NCBI GenBank assembly: GCA_019925795.1
Contig: CM034311.1
Location: 17,118,926-17,182,925, forward strand
Source: Dendrobium chrysotoxum
Taxonomy: Eukaryota; Streptophyta; Magnoliopsida; Asparagales; Orchidaceae
Length of the DNA stretch: 64,000 bases
Direction: 5' to 3'
The notes beneath the pieces are model-generated. The model was not told the origin of the DNA. It made no database searches and saw only the letters and a program-made list of their open reading frames with translations. The position numbers and the translations under genes were made by a program. Shown here piece after piece: positions 22,836 to 32,648 of this stretch. The stretch's first letter is position 1; each line of letters begins with the position of its first letter.

Positions 22836-23380
22836 ATCGTCCTGGACGATCCACATATCGTCCTGGACGATCCACTCCATCCTGGACGATCTAAACATCG
22901 TCCTGGACGATTCGTTCAGAATCGCCCCTCCACTGCTCCAGTTGCTGAAAAATTCCAATTATTGGTGATCATCCCGGATGATACTCACATCGTCCTGGAC
23001 GATATGATCCATATCCTCCTGATCTGATCAAACGGCTGAGATTGTGCCAATTATTGCCCATCGTCCCGGACGATCCCCTTATCGTCCCGGACGATCCACC
23101 TGTCAAGCCGCTGGACGATTTAAATTCGGCCCATCCGACATATTTATTGTAAATCGTCCTGGACGATCCACCTAATCGTCCGGGACGATACCTTTTCGTC
23201 AACGGTCGTCCAGCTGACTCCTCGGGACGATCGCCTGTGTCTAATCGTCCCGGACGATATCTGATCGCCCTGGACGATATCTGATCGTCCTGGACGATCG
23301 GACTGCCTTTTTGACCAATCGTACAGGACGACATAAATGCCCCGATCGTCCCGGACGATGTCTCGATCGTACGGTACGAT
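22836..23380. repeat. Internal array of about 15 ATCGTCC-N-GGACGAT dyads upstream of the extra ORF
   Basis: Units start at 22,836, 22,857, 22,897, 22,968, 22,989, 23,060, 23,081, 23,153, 23,175, 23,244, 23,264, 23,284, 23,318, 23,345 and 23,366, plus half-sites. Most are again paired at about 21 bases. Two variants keep full symmetry through matched changes: ATCATCC-C-GGATGAT at 22,968 and ATCGTAC-G-GTACGAT at 23,366. The flanking sequence is not a copy of the LTR, so only the motif is shared. The array ends 15 bases before a TATA box and 93 before the ATG of the extra ORF. Confidence 0.93.
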
Positions 23381-23394
23381 CAGTCCGTTTTCTT

Positions 23395-23401
23395 TATAAA
23401 C
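23395..23401 (+). promoter_or_regulatory. TATA box candidate for the extra ORF
   Basis: TATAAAC in the context CTTTATAAACAGC, 15 bases after the last dyad and 72 bases before ATG 23,473. The bases between are a pyrimidine-rich leader (TTTTCTCCACTCCACCTCTC). The spacing fits a separate promoter with a leader of roughly 40 bases. Confidence 0.55.
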
Positions 23402-23472
23402 AGCAGATTTCTTGAGCTTTTTCACACCGGTTTTCTCCACTCCACCTCTCCTCCTTACTCTCTCAAATCCTC

Positions 23473-24558
23473 ATGGCTGGTGGCAAGCGTTCCAGTCAGA
23501 AGGGTGCCAGTTCCTCCCGGGGGCCGGTTGATCCTCGCTTCCCTAATGCAGCCGATCAGGCTGCCTTTGAGCGATACTGCGAGGTGGGGATCACGCCTTC
23601 AAAAATAGTAAATCCCCGTACACTCACATATCCTGTCCTTGATCTATTCGCCCACACCTCCCTCACCTTCATCCTCACCCTCGCTTTTCCCTTTAGTTCC
23701 GAACTTCTTCGCGTTTTCTTCGCGAACCTAAGGATTACCGCCGACTACTCCACTCTCCGGTCCTATGTCAATCAGCACCCTGTTGAACTCACCTATCAGG
23801 ACTTTCACTCCATTCTCCACTTGTCTATAACTGGCGACAAACTCCACACACTTACCACCGACCCAGACTATGATTGGAGTGTCGCCAATCATTTCCTCCG
23901 CAATACAAATGCCCCTTACCATGACAATGCCTGTTCCACACTTCTGAAAGACGCCAGGACTATCCAACATGTTCTTCGTTCCTCCGTCATTCCAAAGGCG
24001 GGGGATCGAATTCACATCACCCCCCTCCTGTCCTTGACTACCTACTACATCATGGCCCGTAGGGAATTCAATGCCGCCGATCTCATTATCCGATACCTTG
24101 AGCACCTTACCACCATTCGAGATCCAGGTCATCGCCGTCGCCCAAATCTAGCCTTAGGACATCTCATTGCCTATGCTCTTGAAACCAAGTATGACCTGCA
24201 ATATCCTGCAGCCCCAGATGTTCCTACTCACTTCCTCACCAACAATGCCTTCCATGTCCTTCACAGCACCCGACTACATCCGGAGCCCGCCCCGGATGTT
24301 GAGGAAGAGGAAGAAGCGGCCATTCCCGCTCCTGCGGTAGCCGAGGCACCTGCTCCCCTTCGCATTGCCTCTCCCTTTGACCACCTGGTGCAGCGTTTTG
24401 ACCAGTAGGAGGCACGGTTCACGGACTATGTTGCGCAGCAGCAACAGCAGCATGACCAGGACATGGCCTGGTTCGGAGCTCAATTTCAGGCCATTCACCA
24501 TTACCTCAATCCTCCACCACCGCCTCCTCCTTCTGATCAGGATCCACCTCTATTTTAG
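23473..24558 (+). pseudogene. Extra (env-position) ORF of the SIRE-type element, one in-frame stop
   Basis: From ATG 23,473 the frame is open for 311 codons to a TAG at 24,406-24,408, and then continues in the same frame to a second TAG at 24,556-24,558, so the original product was about 361 residues. It lies between pol and the 3' LTR in sense, where SIRE elements carry an env-like or additional ORF. Residues 50-110 (LDLFAHTSLTFILTLAFPF, VFFANLRI, VELTYQDFHSIL) resemble the putative plant transposon protein domain found in several plant LTR elements; this match is from memory of the family pattern. C-terminal part is acidic (EEEEEAA), then Gln-rich (QQQQQH) after the stop, then Pro-rich. There is no clear transmembrane segment or signal peptide, so an envelope role is not supported. 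Confidence 0.75.
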
Positions 24559-24635
24559 TTTCCTGCTTTTGTAGTTGTTCCATGTTATGTTTTATTTCAG
24601 TGTTCTGTTTTTTTCTCCTCCTTTTTTGTGATGTC

Positions 24636-24646
24636 AAAAGGGGGAG
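24636..24646 (+). other. Upstream polypurine-tract-like element
   Basis: AAAAGGGGGAG, almost identical to the polypurine tract at the 3' LTR border, but 164 bases before it. It may be a second plus-strand primer site, or only a remnant of a duplication. Confidence 0.5.
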
Positions 24647-24795
24647 TCAGTTGTAGTCGTGTCTGTTTCTATGTTCCGTTTTCATGTTGTCTGTATTGTT
24701 TGAGCTGTTAAATAAAAATTTAAAAAATGTTTGTTTTGTTTGATCTCTTAGTTTCATTTTATTTTCAGACTACTTTACAAATGTTTGCCATCATC

Positions 24796-24809
24796 AAAAA
24801 GGGGGAGAT
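24796..24809 (+). other. Polypurine tract of the SIRE-type element
   Basis: AAAAAGGGGGAGAT directly before the 3' LTR (TGTTGC at 24,810). This is the expected primer for plus-strand DNA synthesis. Confidence 0.9.
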
Positions 24810-26469
24810 TGTTGCAAATCTGGTTTTGATGATGACAAACATGTTTCCAGTGTGTTTGTCTTGGCTAATCAGTTTCAGGCACAAAAGACCGCAAGCTACT
24901 CAAGCCAACTCAAGATCGGGTCCAAGTGTGTCAAATGTATGATTTTTTCTTTTATTGAGTCAATTGTAATGTAACTGATTCCCTAGCTAAGTAACCTTGC
25001 ACACACACACTCAGGGAGAGAGATTGAGTGAATTAGAGTTTCTGTTAAAATTTTGTTCAGATCATCCTGGACGATAGTATCATCGTCCTGGACGATCCAG
25101 TTAAAACAGAAACCCTAATTAGGGCGACTAAGTTAAGAGGGTCTGATTAAGCAGATCGTCCTGGACGATCTTTGGATCGTACGGGACGATATGCTCAAAT
25201 CAGAAATTTCCAGCCGCCAGATTAAGTTAGGCAAGTTTTATTTTAAGTATTTTGGTCTGATCGTCCCGGACGATACGTGTATCGTCCTGGACGATGCACT
25301 ACAATCATGCCTAAATTAGTCTGGTAATTAAGGAAAGCAATTAATGTTTAATTGATACGATCACATCGTCCTGGACGATCGCAGGATCGTCCCGGACGAT
25401 CGTGATCATCTTGTGCATTTCAGCTGTACGACCCGAACTGTGTTCAGGACGATTTTGGGCCTTTTTGAACTAATCGTACAGGACGATGTCAAAATCGTCC
25501 TAGACGATCAAGTCATTTTTTGGTCATCCAGCACAGATTTCTCTGGACGACCCGAACTGTCTTCTGGACGATTTTCCTCAATTTGCACTAATCGTCCCGG
25601 ACGATCGTAGTATCGTACGGGACGATATGAACAACTTTTTCTACTGATCGTCCAGAAGAGCCTAATCGTCCAGACTGAATCAACTGAATTTGAACTGATC
25701 GTACAGGACGATCTACCGATCGTCCTGGACGATATTAGCCGACCAGTTGAGATTTAGGGCAAATTTTAAGCCCTCCTTTAAAAGAACTTTTTCCAACTTT
25801 TTGAAAAAATCTTTTTGCTGCCTTCCTTCCCTGAGAAACCCTAGAGAGAAGAGAGAGTTGGGAGAGAGAGAAGAGATCTTGTGAGGGGGAGTTAGTGAGG
25901 GATTCACTAAGGTTGCTCCAAGCACGGATCAGAGTCGTCTTCTCCGCTCGTCGTCTGTCGTCTAGTCGGTGTTCTTCGTGGGAGGATCGTTCGCAAGAAG
26001 ATCCGGGGTTCTCTGCCCGCTTCAGGTGGAAGTAAAAGGAGTTCGAAGGTTCTCTGCCTGCTTCAGGAGGAAGCGAAAGGAGGTCAGGTTCTCTGCCTCA
26101 TCGTGTGGTGAAAAGGAGGTATTTTGTACAGGCTTCTCCGCCTTGCTGTGGGAGCAAAAGGAGAGTCACTTTCGTTTAGTGCAATACCCAGAGGGGAGGC
26201 TCCGGGGAGTGGACGTAGGTCAAGTTGGCCGAACCACTATAAAATCTGGTTTGCTTTTCTGATTCAGTTTTGCACTTTACTTTTCAATATAAACTGCTTG
26301 GGTGATTATCGTTGGTTGATCTTTTCGTTATTGTTTACTTGTTTCCGCTGCTAAGTATCGAAAAGATTTTTGTTGTTATCGTGAAATTTTTAAATAACCA
26401 ATTCACCCCCCCCTCTTGGTTAGCCTCGGGACTAGTTCAGTAGGGCTTAACATCCCTTTCGAACTTTCA
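24810..26469 (+). repeat. 3' LTR of the SIRE-type element
   Basis: 1,660 bp, matching the 5' LTR except for about 16 substitutions, a 15-bp extra segment near 25,345-25,360, and one extra C in the run near 26,405. It ends in CA followed by the target duplication ATGCA. Confidence 0.95.
25061..25733. repeat. Dyad array in the 3' LTR
   Basis: The same 14 units as in the 5' LTR. Three units or half-sites carry G-to-A changes that break a CpG or CHG (first unit ATCATCCTGGACGAT at 25,061; half-site GATCATC near 25,405; GTCATCC near 25,524), and one unit reads ATCGTCCTAGACGAT near 25,494. Confidence 0.93.
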
Positions 26470-26474
26470 ATGCA

Positions 26475-29400
26475 TGTATGCATGATTGGAAAAAAAAGGT
26501 ATTTATGTATATAGTACCCAGTATCGTATCATCCTATAACTAGCTTACATGTTTCTATGAAGTCTGGAATATGTACACCGAGGAAAATATAGAGAGACTG
26601 CTACTCACTAATACAAATTAACACCCATATGAATGCAATGCATGATAAAATATAATAAAGAGAAGACTGTATATGAAAGAAATTTATTTATTGATTAATT
26701 TGATAATTTATAATATACTCGAACTCTATAGAAAAGAAAAGTTGTCAGGCTCCACCATAATAAACCTGAATTTCTAATCCTACCATATATACAGATTCAG
26801 ATATACTAACTTTTGGTCTTCTAGATTCAAGTCTTCTATGGAATTCTAAAAGAGAGTATCCTCCAAGGGAAAGGATATTATTTTTTGGAGCCCCATTTGG
26901 ATGTATATCTAATCAAGTATATTTGAATCTTTTACAACTCACGATGATGTACAACTCAATCTATGAACATTTTATCATTTACAAAGACTTGTACATGTAC
27001 ATATCATTACTAGGTACATTCTACATTGACTCTTATAAGAAATAAAAAGAAAATATATATAAAAAGAATAAACATTTAAAAAAAAGTGCAAGGCAATTGT
27101 GTAATAAACTAATGCTGCTAATGCAGACCTTAAAGCGCCTAAGTGCACCAACATGAATTTAAAATGAATGACATTCAGATTGCTAAAAATAAATAAATAG
27201 ATATAGGGTGCTCTCCAAGAAAAGTGCCCGGCAAGCAATTCACACCACCGGCCTAGCCTAGGCTAGAGTTGGTTGTCTTAACAAATCATCTAATGTGTAT
27301 GAAGCAGGCTATATGGCTTTGGTATTTCCTATAGGAGTATAATATTTGAAGTTGCATGAGTTTAGGATTTTTGTTCAGTAAGGCCAAAAGGGAAATTTTC
27401 ATTGAAATTTACCTTGATGAGTTTGAATTTTATTGTTTAAGTTTTAAAGGTTGGAATTGATTATTTAATTTTAAAGACTTTGTAAGTTAATAACTCCAAG
27501 TGTGGGAGCTACTAACCAATAAATCCTAAGGCTTTAAATCAAAATATAATCATCCCCCATATAGGATAGATGATTACATGAAACCTTTAGAGATTTGTTG
27601 TTAATATATTAAGGGATAGAGAAGGTACCCTTTAATTCAATACATATACTCTCCAAGTCAGTCAAGCATGATGTATGGGAAGAATTATTAATTAAATGTT
27701 GGTTATGGACTTGATAATCTCATACACTATGCCTTCCAAAAATAAAGGCTAGCAGAGTGTATGAAAGTCCTTAATTTGTTATTAAAGTTTATTGATAATC
27801 TCCAAATTAAATATGTGAAAGCCTTCCTAAAAGGAGTTATGCATCACATAAGGAAATTGTTAGGTGATTTGATGTGAATTAAAGGCTTTAAATTTAATGC
27901 TAAGATACCCTCCAAGTGGAATTAAGTATTAAGCATAAAAGCCTTTATTATTTAATTAATATTAATCATCAAATTTATTTCATTAAATAAAAATTTTAAT
28001 TAAATAAATTATCAAATTATTTTTTTTTTCTTATGTTTTAAACTTTGTTATAATTTTTCTGAATTTTATGAAATTATTTGGAATTTAAATTAAATATTGA
28101 ATTATTAATTTCTTATTAATTAATCATTAATGAATTATTATTCAAATTTATTCAACAAATTTCATTTAAATTATAATCAATTATGTCTAAATTTCATTTC
28201 ATTTTATTTTAGTTTATTATGTTGTACTTATCATGTTTATTTAATTATATTTGAAAATGGGTTATTTAATGAATTATTAAATAGCCTATTATATATGAAT
28301 CTTAGGCTATTAAATATTGGCATCAAATCAATTCCAAAAATCATGGAATTGATAACATTAGTTAAGATTAACCAATATATCAATCTCTAGAAGTTTGAGA
28401 TTAATTTGATTAATATTTTATTTTTAATAAATGTATTTAATTAATATTTAATTAAATGTTAATTAATTATTAATGAAATTTTAATCAAAATTGGTTTTGA
28501 ATTTTATTTTTCCTTGATTGTAGATGTTAATTAGAAATGATTGAAGGTGATTTTGTATTTTTTTTTTAATTTTATTTGATTATTATGAATTTTGGAAGAT
28601 TTAGGGTTGATTTTGATTTAATTTTATTTGAAGGTCAATTTGTGTCAAATCAAGATGAATTTAATAAGTTCATGAGTTTAAAGTTTCACCCCTATTGGAT
28701 GTGTATATGAATTCCAAAAAAAAAAAAAAAAGTTAACTAGACCTTGCCCTTAATTATTATCCTTAGGTGTCACTAGTATTTGGATAGGATTTAGCAATCA
28801 TTGTCTCTAATCCTTGCTTACACATAGAATAATTCCACATCAATCATGTGCCCTAATATCTAAGGATCAATTATAATAAATTATCAAAGTAAATTGGGGA
28901 ATATAGAATACATCCCCAAGTTAACCATGTTTAAAATTAGAGGTATAATCATGTACACTTTGAGAGTATCAAGATACTACTATAATTCCATTTTTTTTAA
29001 TGAAAAATCTTTTTAATCTGATTCCATAGAGTCCTAGAATGCAACAAATGGATCAGTATATAATTTACAATGAATTTTTGAACTTCTAGTTCAAATTAAG
29101 AGTTAGAACTTTAGAAATTCAATTATAACCATACTAATCTTGGATGGCACTAAAAAAAAATCATAGAATAGCTATAACATCATATATATCATGCCATTTA
29201 ATTTTGAGCTTCATCTAATCCTTAGAAAATAATTAAAAAAAAAAAAGAAAAATCAAATAAGTGAAATTATTGCATGTATAATGGTTATAACCTAATTTTA
29301 TTTTTAAATGGTGGGGAATTAAATTCTGAAGAGAATGAGGGGTCATTTGCAAAACTTGGAGTATTTAATTTATAGTGATTTTTTAAAGTTTGTAATAATT

Positions 29401-30275
29401 TAAAATACATTTTAAATTTAATTTTATTAAATTTGTGCTAGCAGTGATGCTTTACCCACGGTGTTCCCTGTTTAGGCCACTTCAGACAGCGGCGGCAGTA
29501 GCACACCTCGCTTTACACGTGGCAGCATCTTGGTTAAACACATGGTGGTGCATGGTTAACCACTTAGCCATGTCAGACGGGATACCAAGCCATCCGATCT
29601 ACACGATTTGAAATGAATGGGTGAGATCTAGTTGGATGAAATCCCATCTGTCTAGACTTTATAGCTTGTTAAATCAGGATTATGACTGTTGGAATCTAAT
29701 AGATAGAATGAACATCTGTGATTTCATCTCTAACCTCAAAAAACTACAAACCCTTATTTCAAAACTTCTCCAAACTCATTTTATGATGGACTAAATGGCA
29801 TGATGTCTGAGATTATGATGGAGGTAGAACATGGAAACAATAGGGAATAGTTTAAGGAACTTTGCATGATATCCTTAGAAATCTATTTAGGAACCTAGGT
29901 GGAACTCTATGGTTTAGAAAATACCTGTATATAAGCTATCTTTGAGAGAGTTTGATGGATAGAATGTTTCCTTGCGAGTTCCACAACAAGTTCAGTGAAA
30001 ATATCAAGCCATAAAAGGACCAGATGACTATTTGATGAAGCTTGGACGGAATTGCTCTTGGTCCACTATTATTTTTATTGGAAGTAAGCTTGAAATGGTA
30101 GGGAAAGACTAGGGAAAGGCAGAGGAGACTCTGAGAGGGCAAAATAAAACTAGAAGATGGATGTAGAGTGATTAGGGTGAGAATGAAGTGAATATCTGAC
30201 TTTTATGTGTTTTGGACCAATTCAGCTACTAAGGTTGTTCTGGACGGCCAAGATCAATTAGGGAACTTCAGTGGA
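26475..30275. other. AT-rich intergenic DNA, no gene seen
   Basis: No recognisable protein domain, RNA gene or bounded element. There are homopolymer runs (A-run near 28,716) and one GC-richer patch at 29,450-29,600 without a coding frame. Short frames here lack family features. Confidence 0.5.
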
Positions 30276-30873
30276 TGTTAGACATATGTCTCTGATCATT
30301 AGGCACCAGGGAGGCAGCCTAAATAGTGAGAAAGTGGCCTTGGTTGCTTTGCATATGGGGAGGGGACCACCTACTTAATTAGGTAAAAGCAAGGGTTAGG
30401 CTGACTTTAGGTGATATTTAGGAAGGTTATGGAAGAGTTTTTAAACAGTTGGGATGGCTTGGAATGGAATGAATGCTTTGATTTGAATGGTTTGACCATT
30501 AAAATTCATTTAAGCTCTTGTTGACTATTTTGACCAGTTAACTAGTCAAGGCCTACTAAGGTGGAGTCTAGGAGTGCTTGGTGAAAATTAGAGAGGATCT
30601 AAGGAATGATTGAAGGTGATTGAGGTGTTTGAGCAATTGGGCTAAATTAAGCTAGCTCAACTGCATTAGATGGATTAGTTGATGATTGAAGGGTATATTG
30701 ATAGATGATTCACCATATGAAGCTCATAGTGAAGTGGTTTGAATTATGACTAAGACCGAGCTATAGATCAAGTAATTATAGGCTGGATTATTGACAACTA
30801 GATGATTTTCAACCATGAGATTGAAAATTAGGATCATGGTAATTCATGATGACCCCACACAAAAATGAGGTCA
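30276..30873 (+). repeat. 600-bp dispersed repeat, copy 2
   Basis: 598 bp, starts TGTTAGACAT and ends GAGGTCA, matching 4,993-5,592 along its whole length in the same orientation. No target duplication is visible (GTGGA left, ACAGC right). It lies about 1 kb beyond the C-terminal end of the second Tat-type pol, as copy 1 lies beyond the minisatellite of the first. Confidence 0.6.
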
Positions 30874-31890
30874 ACAGCCATATCACTAAAGGCTATGGAA
30901 GAATTCAAGAAGTCTTCATCTTATCTCTGAGAGATCTAGAAATATGTCTAAGAGGCTAATGATAAACTATTTGATGCTGAGATAAGGGGTTTGGAGCATT
31001 AGTGCCTTGAGGAAGGCTTTATTCGTGGCTTTTTAAAAGGAATTTGATTGGTACATCACAAGACATGGGTTGTGGTTGAAGGGCTATCTCCCAGCCAATC
31101 CTCTGAGGACTCCCCTCCAAATTTGGATAATGTTGGCATTGAAAGTGAGCAGATAAATCCTTCTCTAGTGATGATGTGGATGTTAAGATCATGTAATATG
31201 GAGTATTTTTTATTATATGATTATCACTTTTTTATTTATCTCAGTGTGTATGTTTAGTTACTTAAGATGTCAACGTATTGATGTTCAATGAATGGTACAT
31301 TATTGGAACTTAATAATGGGTTGTCCTAGAGTTATGCTATTTATAATTTAATGAAGCTTCTCACATAGGTAGCCCTACACCTTTGAAAGCTAGAGATATA
31401 ACTTATCAAATATTTTTCAACCTATCCCAAGTTATGCATTGGGAAGCCACTTGATGAAGTTAGCCAGTTAGGAAGAGATTGAGAGAGATCCACCAAATAT
31501 ATTTGACCTATTTAAGATTATTTGTCAAAGCATTTCTTGATGGCGTTAACTTATGTGGAATAGGTCAAATCGAATCCCCCTAGGAAAAGAGAGATTGATC
31601 ATTCAATGATTGAGATATAATAAATATTGTATACTTATCTAATTAAGGATAAGGATTTTATTCTGCTAGATCATAATTAATTGGGATCACCACAGTGACC
31701 CGACTTGGAAAAGGGGATATTAATAATAATATGCAAACAAAATTGTATTATCTTGGAAAAGATAATACAATGATACTACGATGTAGCCTAAGAGACATAA
31801 GAGATATATGATACTTAATTCAAAATACATAAGCTATATAGTAAGTAGCTTTATTAATAGTTACTGATAATATTTATGAAGATTCTCAAT
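30874..31890. other. Unassigned repeat-like DNA
   Basis: A plus-strand reading at about 30,890-31,170 is mildly protein-like (EEFKKSSSYLSERSR, EFDWYITRHGLWLKGYLPANPL) but has stops and I cannot assign a family. The remainder is non-coding. Confidence 0.3.
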
Positions 31891-32393
31891 GTTTCAAGTC
31901 TGAGGTAGTACTTTTCCATCTGCATCTTTTAGCTTGAAAGTTTCAGGCTTAATCATGATAGCTATTATGTAAGGGCCTTTCGAAAGGAGATAGAGTTTGT
32001 TGCATTGGGGGCCTTTCTCAGCTGCCTCAAGACTATATAGAATAAGGACTCTGACAGATATGCACTGAGATTTCACCTTTCAGTTATAGTGACGATCTAC
32101 TCTTTGGTGGTAAGCAGCAATTTTTAGTAATGCTACCTCTCTAGTTTTTGGGAGAAGATCAAGGTTATTTTGGAGCTTTTCATTATTATTACTGAAATAT
32201 AAAGTTTGTACTCTTAGGCTTGGGAATTCAATATCAATCGAGATGACTACCTCAATGCCAAAGTAAATGTGATATGATGTTTCTATTGTTGCAGTCCAGG
32301 AAGTGGTGCGATAGGCCCAAATGAAATTAAGGAGTTCGTCATCCCATTGCCCTTCAGCCTTCCTGAGGTTTGTCTTTCATCCTTAAGTATAGT

Positions 32394-32648
32394 TCAGTTT
32401 GTAAGCTCAATCTGACCATTTATTTTAGGATGGGCGAAAGTAATGTGCACTAATTGGATATGGAGATCCTTATAGAATGTCGTGAAGATTTTTCTCATAC
32501 ATTGAGTTCTATTATCAATTATGATCTTTGTGGGAAGGATAAAATAACATATTATTATTATTTTCCAAATAAATTGTTTGGCATTTTCTTCAATAATGTT
32601 TTGTAGGGATTCGACCTCTACATATTTAGTGAAGTAGTCCACAACCAA
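32394..32648 (-). pseudogene. Tat-type integrase core fragment
   Basis: Eighty-four open codons: VVDYFTKYVEVESL (first catalytic Asp), TKIIIDNRTQCMRKIF (second Asp, in the D-N-x-T-Q box) and HPKINGQIELTN (catalytic Glu). All three acidic residues are retained, although G in the usual DNGTQF box is Arg and F is Cys. The C-terminal domain continues at 31,894-32,076 (KGPYIIAIMIKPETFKLKDADGKVLP). Confidence 0.8.

Larger units (their letters stand above)
14896..26469 (+). mobile_element. SIRE/Maximus-type Ty1/copia retrotransposon, near complete, young
   Basis: An 11,574-bp element bounded by TG...CA LTRs and flanked by a perfect 5-bp target duplication ATGCA (14,891-14,895 and 26,470-26,474). 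Order: 5' LTR, Met-tRNA primer site, gag, pol (protease-integrase-RT-RNase H, the copia order), a 1.9-kb spacer, an extra ORF, polypurine tract, 3' LTR. The two LTRs differ by about 16 substitutions (15 transitions) plus a 15-bp and a 1-bp indel, near 1 percent. At the rate often used for plant LTRs (1.3e-8 per site per year) this is under half a million years, an inference. Single-base lesions in gag, integrase and the extra ORF make this copy non-autonomous. Confidence 0.97.

Noticed and set aside
22776..23440. Open frames across the internal palindrome array (for example 22,776-23,027 plus, 22,969-23,334 and 23,144-23,440 minus) with repeated IVQDD/SSRTI/HPGR-like peptides
   Set aside because: The periodic peptides result from the repeated 15-mer in non-coding DNA; no codon structure or domain is visible.
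23728..24501. Antisense frames opposite the extra ORF
   Set aside because: They mirror the codon pattern of the sense frame and have no independent features.
23473..24558. True viral envelope protein
   Set aside because: Position fits, but there is no signal peptide, fusion-type segment or clear membrane anchor; a plant-transposon-protein-like domain is more consistent.
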